A stretch of 64,000 nt of DNA from Numida meleagris (taxonomy: Eukaryota; Chordata; Aves; Galliformes; Numididae). Of the stretch, positions 1 through 12,800 are shown one piece after another. The notes under the pieces are model-generated. The model had not been told where the DNA came from and ran no database searches. It was given only the letters and a program-made list of their open reading frames with translations. Both the position numbers and the translations under genes were made by a program. The DNA lies in contig NC_034411.1 in NCBI RefSeq assembly GCF_002078875.1, forward strand, positions 8,807,993-8,871,992, written 5' to 3'. Position 1 is the first letter of the stretch. Each line of letters begins with the position of its first letter.

Positions 1-765
1 ATCATGAAGGCTTGTCACGAGAGACAGCTGCGTAGAAGTGGTCTCCTACCTCCCAATTTCCGAAGAGGGTCAGCGATGTCTGGGGTGGGCAGCCTCATTG
101 GCTGGAAGCCATCCGTTTATCACGTGATGCTCATTCTGGGAATTTTTGCCATCACGCTTTCGTGCTGTGCTTCTGCGATGTACACATTGGTGGAAGGGTG
201 GAACTACGTCGACTCCTTGTACTACTGTTTTGTCACCTTTAGCACCATCGGCTTTGGAGATTTGGTAAGCAGCCAAAACGCTGTGTACCAAAATCAGGGA
301 TTATACAGATTCGGAAACTTCATCTTTATATTAATGGGGGTATGTTGCATATACTCTCTTTTTAACGTCATCTCAATTGTAATCAAACAACTCTTGAACT
401 GGGTGTTGAAAAAATTCAGATGCAGATGTTGCCCAAAGTGCCATAAGTCAAGTACCCGCCTTGGGCGTCGCAACGCCATCACCCCGGGAGCCCGCCTGCG
501 CCGGCACAAAATCTCCCTGGAGGCCGACGGGCAGTACGACAGTGACACTGATGGCAGGAGGCTCTCTGGAGAGATGATCTCCATGAGGGAGCTCACGGCG
601 TCCAACAAGGTCTCTCTGGCTATTTTGCAAAAGCAGCTGTACGAGACAGCCAATGGCTACCCGAGGAACGTTTGTATCAATACGAGGCAGAACGGGTTCT
701 CCGCAGGGGTGGGTGCTCTAGCCATCATGAACAACCGCTTGGCAGAAACCAGTGACTCTAGGTAG
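1..765 (+). CDS. KCNK12: KCNK12 (THIK-2) two-pore K+ channel, 3' coding part of the last exon
   Basis: Plasma-membrane/ER two-pore-domain potassium channel subunit; two subunits form one pore. The frame is open from base 1 (ATC, Ile), so the coding exon begins upstream of the window, and it ends at TAG 763-765, leaving 254 residues. Visible residues about 38-62 form the third membrane segment, 66-90 the second pore loop with selectivity filter STIGFGD (81-87), and 101-130 the fourth membrane segment. A cysteine-rich, basic juxtamembrane stretch (CRCCPKC) and a cytosolic tail ending NNRLAETSDSR follow. That tail is characteristic of the THIK pair. KCNK13 is the alternative, but the position next to MSH2 is that of KCNK12. 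The N-terminal half (first two membrane segments and first pore loop) is not in the window. Seen: motifs and stop. Inferred: paralogue identity from synteny. Confidence 0.95.
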   Translation: MMKACHERQLRRSGLLPPNFRRGSAMSGVGSLIGWKPSVYHVMLILGIFAITLSCCASAMYTLVEGWNYVDSLYYCFVTFSTIGFGDLVSSQNAVYQNQGLYRFGNFIFILMGVCCIYSLFNVISIVIKQLLNWVLKKFRCRCCPKCHKSSTRLGRRNAITPGARLRRHKISLEADGQYDSDTDGRRLSGEMISMRELTASNKVSLAILQKQLYETANGYPRNVCINTRQNGFSAGVGALAIMNNRLAETSDSR

Positions 766-2080
766 AGTTTTTGAAATTCTTTTTGTTTCTTTGATAAAAA
801 TAAAACGACGATTTCAGGTGGAATTATCGCTGCAAATTACGGTAAAGTTTTATGTTCAAGAGCAGACTCAGTATTCATCGGGCGTTTGGCAGTTTGTTTT
901 CTTGGGTTTTTATGTCTTCTCTAATATGCAGTAACATCTCTACCGCAATGTCACAGTTCTCCCCAGGGGGGGGTTTGTGAGGGACTTGGATGTCTTTGAT
1001 GCAGAATCTGATGCGTTTTCAGAAGAATGGTGTATGATGTTACAGCGGTGTCAAAACCAACGTCTTACACAGCAAATAGCCTGAACTGAAACTCTGGGTT
1101 AGAATGCATTCCTAGCAAGGTCAGTTCCAGATTCAAACTTGGGGGATTAAGGGTTGTCTAAACCCATATCTCACTGTTTGTTGGAGTCTGGATCTGGCCC
1201 TGAATTTTGCACTTGATGCTCTTGCCAATTTGTCATACCAGGCCTGTATATAACATACACATAGGTGACTGCAGTTACACCAGCCTTAGGGTGATCGTGC
1301 TTCACTTGAATAATCCTGTTGACCTCAATGGAAAAGAATCAAATTGACTGAATCCCCCTGTCTATGAACAATTTTTTTTCAGCCAGTCTTGTCTGAAACA
1401 CCTTGCGCTACCTAACTCTTAAAAGTCAGGAGGTTTTAAGTCATAAGAAGCACGCTGAAACATGCACGGCTATTCCTCCCCACAGAATAACCTGAAAACA
1501 TGCAAGAGAAGCCAGCATTCATCTCTGGTGTCAAATGTTTGCATTTCCAGTGAAATGTAAGTTAAACTGTTTATTAATGATGTTACTTTTACATGAAAAT
1601 GATCTGCTAAAATGAATGTGGGCTCTCTGTTGTCATAAATCTTCCACAGTACTGTTGCAGAGGATCTTGCAAATAATTTAACTGCAGTTTTCCATAGGCC
1701 CCAACAGTACTTGTTTTCCACAAACCTGACTAAAAGCTGTATGAAATAGATTTTTGGAGCAAAACTCGGAAGGATTTTGTAGGTCCTCCAGAAGCCAATT
1801 TCCTCCAAAATGATTATATTAAATCATGAATTGGCCTAGGGTTGTTGCTACTGTTTTAGCTCATATTTAATGGTGCTAGCCCAAACTGCTGAAGGAGCAT
1901 CTTCAACAAACCTGGTCTAAGTGTGTGTTTCAGCATGATGGATGGATGCAGAGGAACTCCTGCAAAGCTCTATTATGAATATTTGCAATGTTCTAGATCA
2001 TTTCTTTAATTTCTGTTTCTGTACCAGTCTTTTAAGGCTGTAAGGAATAAAGTCTTCTCCAGATTTCAGCAAGAAATACC
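766..2080 (+). other. Probable KCNK12 3' UTR and downstream flank
   Basis: Non-coding sequence after the KCNK12 stop. AATAAA hexamers occur at 799-804 and 2046-2051; either could serve cleavage, and transcript length cannot be decided from sequence alone. Around 1185-1340 is a segment that resembles an old dispersed amniote repeat. The end coordinate is simply just past the second hexamer. Confidence 0.4.
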
Positions 2081-4769
2081 ACTTAAGGCTGAAGTCTTAG
2101 AAGCCACAATGGTCTGGAAAACCTCTTGGATAGTTATAGGCAAGATGATGACTACTGGTTTGATTGCTGGGGAAAGAATATGAAAAAACTGATGGAAGAG
2201 GACTAGGAATGTTAGAAACGTTCGAAAATACATCTGTGAAGTTTCATATGGATAATGCGTTAGTTTGTTTTGCGTATGTTTGGGGTCTCCCTCATTTTCT
2301 TTCCTTTTAACTTGGAGGAGCGCACAACATTTCAGAATTTAACCTTGGGGAATTAATTAATTCGAGGATTTGCACACTTGAGACTGCCAGCTGAAGGGTG
2401 GCAGTGATTGCATCTTTTGTCTAAAGGAGAAGGGATCAGAGCATCCAATAGGCCATCACATGTGGCTCTTACACCACAAATGTAGTCACAGTTTTGTGAA
2501 GACGCATCTGGCCAGAAACGCTCCGTGATGTTTGCATTCTCTATCTACCTGATACAGAGCTTACAAGTATTTGGTATGGCAAAGGCTGCAGTCAAGCAGC
2601 CTTTATTTGGCAGGAGCTTCCCTGGTTGCAGAGACCCCCAAAGCTGCATGGGTTTATGTGTGCACTCCATTTCAGCTGCTGCATTTGAGTGTCAGTTGAC
2701 GAGCTTGTTCATTAAGAGCATGTATATATAGCACACTGCTTTCTTTGAAGCTAGACCTCCCTTAGGATCGTATCGTGGTTCCTTTGCCATCGCTGGGACT
2801 GTTGCTCGTTGAGCAGACCCTGCTGTGTGAAGTGCTGCATAAGTAGAGGCAGGTGGGCTTTATTGCAGCAGAATTGCTTAGGTTTATAGTAGTAAAAATG
2901 AGTTCAAATGCATTAACGTTCTGGGAGCTCAAGAGCTACATCTTTATGATAACAAAATTGCAAATTAAGGGGTTTTATTTTTTCAGTAAGTTGTTTTTAA
3001 AGGATAAATGTTATAACTGTGATTAGGGTTTTGTTTAAATGTTTGTAAATCGTTTTCAAACTACCTACTCCTGCCTAGGAGATGTGAAGTAACATGAAAT
3101 TGCCACGTACACCTCCTCCAGCCATTTCTGCACTTCTTCCGAGCCCAATCAAAGGCAGACACACACTCTGTGATTTACATGTTTCTGGCTCTGATTGCCT
3201 TTGTCTGATCTGGATGCTGGCCTGGACCCCTGAGCACTGCAGGACACTTTGCAGAACCTGCTGACATTACGGGGAGATGGATTGGCTCTTAGATCTGGGC
3301 TCCTCGAGGGCTTTGGGCAACTGATCACTACTCTGTGCGCTTACGTGCAATGTCTCATTACTCCTGAGATCCTTGAAAACCTCCCTTCCGCTTCTCCTTA
3401 GCCTCAGAGGGATGTAAAGAAAGCACATGCCCTAATTTCTGCCAAGGCCCTATTTCTTGCAGCGCACGTTTACCCACGTACTGACGTGACTCAACCACAG
3501 GGCTCCCCAGATTGTGTCTAAGCCCCATAAAAATCCCTAACCCGCTCTGGCCCATCAAGCCCAGTTCCTGACAGGGTTCAGAGCCTGGCTAATGCACTGG
3601 GTCTCACTCATAGGAAGGAGTGATCTTATGCTTCCCTCATAGTCAGTAGTATTTTTCAGGGATGCATGAAAACCAAGCTCCATATCCCTGCTCTTCTGCT
3701 GATGCACTTCCTGGGCATTCATTGCCTGTGTGCATGAGTCTGCAAGCCAGGAGGACATGGGGGACTTGGAACCAGTCCTTCGTAGTCCCTCCTGCTCTTC
3801 AGCTTTCTTAGGGAATCTTCTCTTAAAACTTGTAATGCTTGGGCATCCTAACTCCTCCCCTCTTATATTGCGTGTGGTTCAACTCAGAATACCCCAGGGC
3901 AGACTGTTCCTTTTGTGAATTAAACCCTAAATGTGCACTAGGTGCACCAAGTAGAATTCCTCCTGGTATTTCTTTGCAGACAAAGCAGATACCTGCAATA
4001 CCCAGGCACAGACTGAAGCACAAGAAATGAGAAAGAAGCTGAAAGAATAGAATGGAAAAGTGAAAGCACACTGCACTAGACTGCACTTTCTTTTCAGGTA
4101 ACTTTGGATTTATATTAGTCTTGAATATTTTTTTCCAGGTTCTATTTTGGACAGCCAAAAAGTTAGCTTAGGATCGGATAGTTCATCTTTCCTTATTCGC
4201 TCCTCCCATCTGCCTGCTGCCTCACACCCAGACAGTTCCATTGCCTGATGATTAGCTGTACAGGCAGCAGAAACTCAAACAGGTGTCTGTGCCCCAAATT
4301 GGGCTATATTTTTTGAGTGGAGGATGTGTAGCCAGGGCCACTGGCTTGGTATAAACCCGATGGCCTGTGGGGTAAAGTGGTAACTACACAGAAACAACCC
4401 ATTGCAGTGAGACCATTCTTAACGTTTTTTTTTTTTCCTATCTTTTTCTCTTGAAAAAATAGTGACTAATTATTTAAACAGTGAATGTTCAGCACTAATT
4501 TAACAGTCATACTTACTGCGGTGCTGTTTGCTAGGGAAATTTACAGATAATGACTTCTGCTCTCACTGGATTACTAATGTTCCTTTCCAAACCAACAAAC
4601 ATCTTCAATATTGTATTTAAATCATACAGTAAAAGTTACTTTATGTAGTAAATTCAGTTAGAGCACAAATACTTGACTCTCGCAGGATAACTAATGAAAT
4701 GTGCAGTGTGCAGTGTACAACCCATGTGTAAACCCTCAGCCTTTGTGCCCGTTGGGTTTGTTCCTTACA
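2081..4769. other. Intergenic, nothing recognised
   Basis: Between KCNK12 and the convergently transcribed MSH2. Only short open frames (under about 115 codons) occur, on both strands, without family resemblance or splice context. I see no CR1 end, tandem repeat or RNA gene. A still longer KCNK12 3' UTR could reach into it. Confidence 0.5.
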
Positions 4770-4846
4770 ACCATGGAATGGCTTGGGTTGGAAGGGACCG
4801 TACAGATCAGCTGGCTCCAAGCCCCCTGCCTTGGGAAAGAACAGGC
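4770..4846 (-). repeat. CR1 LINE 3' fragment
   Basis: Shows the antisense CR1 end signature: GGAATGGCTTGGGTTGGAAG followed by a GGGACC-type block and CCCCCTGCC. About 75 bp survive, without the terminal octamer repeats. The element reads on the minus strand. Confidence 0.8.
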
Positions 4847-6780
4847 CAGATGGCTGTGGATACTGGCAATGTAGGACGGGAATGAAAATAGCAAATGTAC
4901 CTGCACTGAGGTACACTGCCACCTGTTGACCCCTTTTACTTCCTAAGCCTTGAGATGGTCACACTTGCAGTGCTCCTGCTGTATCCAGAAGAATGGGAAG
5001 TGTAGCACAGGAGAGAATCTGAGGTATTTTCCAAATAATCCAGGGGGAAAAAAAAAGCAGACTTACTTTGCTTTCAGTGCAAACATGCATCGTGTTCCGT
5101 CATAAAACTGCAGACAACGCCACAGCCCGAAGTTGCTCCTGATGTGTCACAGGCTCGTGTGGATCATTCAGAGACTAACTGTGTGAGATGCAGAGGAAAG
5201 GCAGAGGGCCACACACTGAAGTATGCTGTGCTCCATCCAGCAGGTGAGCACTGCAGGGCCGATCTGGGGAAGACGATGACCACGCGTACTGCTGAAAAGG
5301 GCAGCCACGCTGCTCCGTGCCTCGGATGAGCAATATGCTAGGTACTCTGCAGGACTGGATTTCAGCACCTCCACTCCCCTTCAGTCCCAGCATCCACACC
5401 ACACTCAGGCAGGGGCCAGCCAGCTCCCAGCCTGCTCCAAGTATGGGGCACGAGGACACCGGTGGGTTCTGAGGTGTGCAGCATCACAGCCCAAGTGCTT
5501 TTGGGATCAGGCCCTGTGGCAGCTGATGCTTTGTCAGATCTTCTAAGAAATGCAAAATAAGACGTTCCTGTGACCCCCTTGCATTTTACAAACTGGAAGG
5601 TTGCTTTTTAAAGGCAGCAAGTCGATCCAAAATAACTGCTAATGGAACAACACATAATCACGGATAATTTGGGCATTGTGCAATTCAAACACTAAGTGTG
5701 TTCTCAGTGGCTGTCACCTCCTAATTTCTGTATTAGGGAATCAGTTGTAGTCCCTGGAAGTAAAACACGTCTGGTGGTGGGCAATAATTCATCTCTCATT
5801 TCACGGTAAAATCCTCAGCAGCAAAAACCACAAGAGCTGAAAAATATTTTGGGGCTTTTTGTTGCGTACGCAGATACTGTTTATTTACCAAAAACCAAGC
5901 TGACCCTTTACTTACACAGACGCACAAACCTTCAGCTTACTGGGAGGTATCTTTCTGCATGCTCTTTGCAAAAGTAATAGCTGCACATTTCAAGCCATTT
6001 CAAAAGGACTCGAGTGAAAAAAGAATATGTCTGCTCAAAGGTATTCCTGTTTAATTCTTGTTTATTCTTACAGGCGCACAGCTTGATAGGTCTCTTTAAC
6101 TGAGCTGCTGTTATTTGTTATGATGAACATCAGAGGAACTTTGCTGTTAGTTCCCCTGGGTTTGATGTTTGCTGACTGCTGTGTTTCACTGTGTGAACTG
6201 GGGAAGGAATGCCCCATCCATGCTGGTTTCCAGGTGGCATCACTTACCCCTTTGCATTCATTGCAGACGTAAATTCCTGTAATTGGTTGATTAGGAAGTA
6301 CTGATATTTGTTCTCCTTGAGATGATGCTTCCCAGCAAAACAATACACTGAAGTAAGCTTGAAGATTGAAGACTGTTTAAACAATTGACGTTTTAAAAAT
6401 GATTTAATTCTGGGTTGACATCCAGCACACCCAGTAATTGTGAGTGCTTTTATCAATCACCCAGCTGATTTTCAGTGTCAGCTCAGGATTTTCCCAGGAT
6501 AAGATCTCTGAGCGCAGAGGACTAAAGCCATACTCAGCTCACTGAACGCAGATCTACTGGTATGTTATATACAGCTTGCCACCAAATGGAGCAGATGTGT
6601 TCGGCTCCCTTCATACATAGGGCAGCAGGTTGGAAATGGCGCTGGGATCGTTGCCGTGAAGCTCTTACAAAGACTCTTGAAATAAACAGGAGAAAACATT
6701 GCCTGGAGGACGTGTGTGAGTGTTCTTCTTTGTGGAGCCAGCGCTGAGGGTGCTGCTTTGGTTGCATTGTCTTTTCAAAG
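4847..6780. other. Intergenic, nothing recognised
   Basis: Unique-looking sequence. The open frames here are short, mutually overlapping on opposite strands, and match nothing I know. Confidence 0.5.
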
Positions 6781-6967
6781 GGCGGTGAGGCCCTGGCACT
6801 GCTGCCCAGAGCTGTGGGTGCCCCACCCCTGGAGGTGCTCAAGGCCAGGTTGGATGGGCCCTGGGCAGCCTGAGCTGGTGGGGGCAGCCCTGCCCATGGC
6901 TGGGGTTGGGGCTGGGGGGGCTTTAATGTCCCTTCCAACCCAAGCCATCCTATGGTTCTGTGATTCT
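6781..6967 (+). repeat. CR1 LINE 3' end, G-rich variant
   Basis: Sense CR1 tail: the CAAGGCCAGGTTGGATGGGC block, then TCCCTTCCAACCCAAGCCAT and the octamer-like end CCTATGGTTCTGTGATTCT. A G-rich insertion-like stretch at 6902-6920 (GGGG, GGGG, G7) replaces the usual spacing before the terminal block. The 155-codon frame crossing it is a product of this repeat. Confidence 0.88.
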
Positions 6968-9499
6968 CAGGGAGAATTTTCTCCACGTGCAATGTGTGTT
7001 CATCCAAAAGTGCGGCGGGCTGCACTCACACTGTGCGGAGCCACCCAGGAAGGGCTGCTCAGCCACGAAGCAGAGAGCAGATGGAGGCTGTTTGCTCTCT
7101 ACGTGGCTGTAAGGAACTCCTGCTGTATCTCCCCAGGTTTCATTCAGATCGATAGGATATTTCTGTCCGGGGTATTAAGATAAATCCAGGAAGTTTTGCT
7201 ATTGATTAAAAAGAGACATTAAGAAAAAAAATCACACTGCAAACAGAGAAACATTACTGCCTTGAATATGGAGATTTGCTAATCACACTAGGCAACATAG
7301 AAGCAAAGGAGAAAGTATTCCGGTTCATAAACCCAGCCAAGTCCCACGCTGCTGCCCCCACCTCTACATCTGACTGAAATAAGCGCCAGCCAAAGCCAGT
7401 GCCCAGCTCCTGCTGCACCTGGGCCAGACACACCACCTGTGAGCACTGATTGGCAGCTCCTGCCTGCCAGAACGCACATGGAATTGTTCCCCTGATAGGC
7501 AGGGGAAAGAAGGGAGAGGAGCAGCCAGCGGAGCTGTGCTGGACAAGAACCAAGAGGGGAGCTGCCAGCTGCTTAGCGCCAAGCCCACTGCCACTCAGCA
7601 TGGATGCTGCTGCTATGAGCACCACTTCCCTGGGGTTTGTACAGGGTCCCTATCTCCATCTTGTTACATTGTTGTGGATTTGCAGTGTTCTCCCCCATGC
7701 AAAACCAGACCAATTAATCTGGATTACACTGGGAGGTTAACGCTTACTCCTGAAATCACTGCAAATCAGGTAAAACCCATCAGCAGTTATACAGAAACAG
7801 GAGCCAACATTGGAAGAGATTGTTCATACACATATAATGAGGCTGAATCATTGCCCTTGGCTCTTCATGACTGTAAGTAACGTTTTTAGTTTTTACCAAT
7901 CTTTATATTTTTCATTCATCTTCCAAAACGTAGGTGTAATTAAGCAACCTCATGAGAATCAGCCATGCTATTACACAGGAAATGAAATATTTCTCAATAG
8001 ATCTAACAGGTGATGGGAAACATTGCTGTGAGATTTGTGAGATCATTAAAACAGAAATTACCCTGCACTAGGAATGGGTTATTGGCAGCTACAGGCTGTG
8101 TGCACAGTGCCTTAGAGGAAAAAAAGACAACAAAACATGAGCCATCAGGAATTCGTTTTTAGAGACTGTTTTCCTCTGAAGTGCAATTACCTTTCTCAAA
8201 CACAGCATTATCAATAGTTAGGAGCCCACGGATGAACAGATCCTCTGTCATTTTCCCTCCCGCCACTGTAATTGCTGCCTGTAATTTCCAAGTGTCTCAC
8301 GAACAGCCATAAGCTGATTCTCGAGCCTCTGAATGAGAGGTTTTCTCCATCCTTATTTCCTATCTGTCGTGTGCAGAAACTCAGACACCGGAGATTCAAG
8401 GACTTGTCTGCCACAACACGGGAGTTCCACATTACAATTAGAACTTTGGAACTGATCCTCAAGCCCCAGACCAACATCTTAGGCAGCAAGTTTCTCTACT
8501 TGGGATGATGACAACAGGAGTCCCAACCCTACAGCTCCTGAGCACCTGGTCTCCAACAGAAACTGACAGCATCCAGCATTTTCCAGGTGCTTCCAAGCCG
8601 AGCGCTTTCAGGTGGGGGCAGGCACACAGCCTTGTGACAGCAAAGCTTGTGAAATAGGATGGCAGGGCTGCAGCGATGAGAACTGGAGAACGTGATTAAA
8701 GGCAAGTGAGAGGGGTGAAGGATGCTGTCGCACAGAGCACCAGCAGGCACAAATCCTTCTATCCTGTGGGTATCAGAGCTAGGAATAAGGAAGCAGTCAG
8801 AAACCGTCTCAGCTCAGTGGGATTTTAACAAAACATCCATTTATCAAAGTAATCTTAAAAAAGCATAGCTCTGGCTTTTGAAAATGCAAGTGAAAAGACA
8901 GCTGCATCAATCAGCACTCTTACAAGCTATCAGGAGAATTACTTTTATTTTTTTACTTTCTATCTAAGCATTGAACAGTCAATGCACTAACTTTTTAGTT
9001 ATTTTTATAGGCTATTACCTCTCAAGCTGAATGCGTTTTGATCTCTATTGCTTTGCTGTAAAAGAATTACTTCAAAAGAACGTATGAAAACTACCATTAG
9101 GGATCATTCATTCTTTTCTGGCTGGTTTCACCTACAGAACACCAGAGATGACACAGAAATCAAATCAAGGGCTGTGGACGGGCAGTGCTGGAAATCCCTA
9201 GAAATAGCATAGCCGCTTTGCTGCTCGAGCACACCAGTTCATTTTCCAAAGCAACTGGAAAAATCACCGGTGCCAAATTCTGCCTTGTGTCATGGGTACT
9301 TCTGCCTGCTGTCCCGCTGGGATACTTGAGGGAAGGAGCAGACTGAGTATCGCGGGGGCGGGAAGGCTCATGCCAGCAGGCAGAGCCCTGAGAGCTGGCT
9401 CAGCTTGGTGGGTACATCCTGCCATAATAAACCCTTTCTGCACCTCCACAGCAGAGAGCAGGGCTTAGTGTACACAATAATTCAAGCTCTCATCAAACT
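6968..9499. other. Intergenic, nothing recognised
   Basis: Contains a 123-codon minus-strand frame (7254-7625) overlapped by plus-strand frames of similar size. None shows a domain, signal sequence or exon borders. No repeat family recognised. Confidence 0.45.
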
Positions 9500-9870
9500 C
9501 ATAGAATCACAGAATATCCTAAACAGAAGGGACCCGCAGGGATCACTGAGTCCAACCCCAGGCGCCACACAGCACCACCCAAACCCTATGGCTGAGAGTG
9601 CTGTCCCAACACTCCCTGAGCTCCAGCATCAGGGCCATGCCCACCGCCTTCTGGGGCAGAGCCTTTCCCTAACCCCCCCGACCCTCCCCTGACACAGCTC
9701 CGTGCCGTCCCCTTAGGCCGTGTCGCTGTCACAAAGACCAGAGCTCCACACTGTGAGGGGCTGTAGGCCGCCATGAGGCCTAGTGCCATCAGCACTGCCC
9801 TGGGCTGAGCCAAAGGGCCTGTTGGGCTCAGGCACCCAAGAACATTTTCCTGGATGCCCTTCAAGCCAAA
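9500..9870 (-). repeat. CR1 LINE 3' portion, about 370 bp
   Basis: Starts at the inverted CR1 tail ATAGAATCACAGAATATCCT and continues through AGAAGGGACCCGCAGGGATC, GAGTCCAACCCCAG and CCCTCCCCTGACACAGCTC to GGGGCTGTAGGCCGCCATGA. That is the expected order of the antisense CR1 3' region. Moderately diverged, with small deletions. Confidence 0.88.
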
Positions 9871-12800
9871 TCAAATAAATACATGGCAACTCCAACAGAG
9901 GATACTTAGGAGATGTTTTCTAAAACCATAATTTCATTAAAGGGTTTTAAGGAAATTGTCTCCGCTCAAAAAAAATGTGAGGAGAAATGGTGCCACGCCA
10001 GGATTTGGTGACAGCTCTCTCCCTCTCAGCCCCTTGGCTCAGTGCCGGGCACAGGGGCCTCAGTCCAGCTTTCAGGCTTACTTTGCTCCCCCCCAACGCT
10101 GGCTGACCCCTGGTGTCTAACAGCATCTCCCTGGGGAGCACAGAGAACAGACTCAGGGGCCACAACATCATTCAGCACTACCAGTCATCTTTGCTCTCAA
10201 ATCTTCAGAATCTTCTTCTTCTCAAATCCTCAGAAATTACAGCAAGGCATTATCAGTTTCAGCCCTACACCCTTGAGTATCTTTCTGCTATCCCATCAAC
10301 GATCAGTATGCCACAACCACAGCTCTGGGAGCACGGCTTCCCAGACCAAGCTCCAGCTGCCAACATTTACCTCAAGTCACCCAGCTCTCTGCCAATGCAG
10401 CCAGATGTCATGGTCCATGGGACCTGCAGGGTCCCTGCACAGATCCCTTGCCCCTGCTGGTCAATGGGTCGTCCACTTGTTGGAACAACCACTGTGATAT
10501 TTTCTGCTTGCTCATGCTGCTGAGGCAGTAGAATTTGTTATAGCTGAACAGGAGATCGATATGCAATGTAACTAAGATAGATGGCTGCAGGTTCTCCCTG
10601 TCTGTTGCCTCTGTTGGGAGACGCTGAGTGAGGTACCAAGAGCTGCCTCCTGCTCTCTGTCCTCTTTAGTTTCATGGCCACATTTACAGTCAATTGCAAT
10701 GAGGGTTAAGAAGTTAAGAGCCCTCTGGCTGTACATGCTTCATATTTTCATTTAATTATTGCTTTGCTCCTTTTTTTTCCTCTTAATTAACCAAGAAGTT
10801 CTTATCTAATGGACTGAGCCAAAGCGAGGCAAGAGAAAACAGCAGCTCCCATTAAGATACTTCACAGCAGTTCAGCATTAAGTGATGCTGAGCCTGGGAG
10901 CTGACATTAAGTGACAGTCGCGCACATGCCCCTCTGGGCATCTCCCCGTTCTGCTTGTACACTCAGTACAGACAGATGCTTTGGAGTGGCCCTGATCTGG
11001 ACACATGGTATTCTCCCATACCTGCAGTCCCCCAGTCCCACCTAAACCAACAGACATATCTGTATCTCCATAGGGTTAGAGACAAGCTCTGTGCAACAGC
11101 CTGAGCCCAAGGGCAGCACCACATGCTGATTTGTGCTCTGTACAAAGGCAGTGGGCAGAGCACCAGAGGTGTAGAGCCATGCATTTAAAGAACAAAAATG
11201 GAGGCCCTACTTTTCCCCAAAGCAGCAGATGTACCAGCTGCTCCTGGTTTCCTCTGGTTTAATGGGCAGGTGATGGCTGTACCGATGGCCAGAACAATCC
11301 TGAAGAGAGACTGGCCCAGGTGCCGTGGCCACAGCAGTGCTGGGGTTCACACCAAGCACCCCTCACACACCTCCCTCTCCTGGAAGGGCCAAAGAGCACA
11401 CTTTTAGGCATTATCTTAAATATCAAATAAGTGTACTGCTTACAGTGCTCCCCTCAAAACTCGTACACATAAAACATCTTTAAGTAGCCTGGCACCTCAC
11501 CTGGTTTCTTCTGACAGGAAAATCAAAGTCATGGACAGTTATTCTTTCTCATGTAGGCAGGATAAATGAGCATCTGGTCACTGACTGTACCTCCAGCCTT
11601 CACTGCACTGCTGCAATCCCTCCAAAACCAGTATTTGAGAAAAATAGAACCACTGAGAACGTCCAAGAACAGAAGAGCACAGATCCATGGACCAAACCAA
11701 TAGACACTGATCTCAGGAGGGGGGAAGAAAAACAAAGAAACAAACAAACCACATTTACTTCATGCAGCTCCTCCAGTTGACACCTTTTTAGCACTTCTGA
11801 CAAGAGAGATTACTGGGAGCTAACCTCATGTCTTTCTACAGCAGAAAGAGAAATAGCACTGCAGTTTTTTGTTTTTTTTTTAATAAGAAAATTTATAACC
11901 AGTGGTGCACCATAACATAGGAAGCACAGTTCTGCAATATTTCCTTTTCACACATTTACTTCCTGGCAGAAGAATGAAAAAAAAAAAAAGCTACTGAAGA
12001 CTGGGAATAAGACTGAAATCTGCTACAGCCAGTTTAGCTCTGCTGGGAGATGGCAGATGAGGAAAAGCCTGGGGCTATGCCCAGCACTTCAGGATGGGCA
12101 GCATTGTGAGGGACACCCTTTCTCCCTTGGAAGACGGAGTATCTTAGTAAAGCCACCCAGCCACGCAGGTGTTTTGCTTGTAGTCTACAGCTTGCTTCAT
12201 AAATGCTTGAAGTTTCCATGTAAACTCCCAACAGGTATATCCAGTCTTGGTGACTTCGTTTTAACAAAAGGTAATGACTAGATGATGTCACCCTCACCTT
12301 GTATCAAACCAGATAAAACTGCGCATGCAGTGCTGGACTTCAGCAGAGGATCTCCAGAACAACAAGCTCCTGTGCAGGCTTCACTGAATCTGGAAGGATT
12401 AGACCACCAGCACACCTGGCTGCTTTCACAGCATTTATGAAGCTGGACCATCTGCACAAACTAAGCTCAGACCAGAGCTGGCAAGCACAAACCCACGTTC
12501 ACAAAGGCCATGCCAGTATCAGGCCTGCTGCTCATGAACAGGTGAAAGGAGAGGCTGAACCACAGGCATCTGAAGGTCTCAAGGTTGGAATTCTTATCCA
12601 GCCAGCTTTAGTGCCATCTGCCAGTGGGCAAGGACTCAACTGTTCCTGCAATTTCTGATTCCAAAACTACCTTGATTCCAATGCAGAAAAGAGATACAGA
12701 GCCATTTATCGCCTGTGCTGTTGTCTAAGATAAACTTGCGCAGTTGCAAGTAGGAATAGGCATGTGGCACAGCTGAGTCCCAGCAGTGGCTGGCTGGTTT

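Noticed and set aside
3147..3205. AAAGGCA/TGCCTTT inverted repeat
   Set aside because: Seven-base arms separated by tens of bases are expected by chance in a window this size.
6716..7183. 155-codon plus-strand frame
   Set aside because: It passes straight through a CR1 tail; the openness comes from the repeat's composition.
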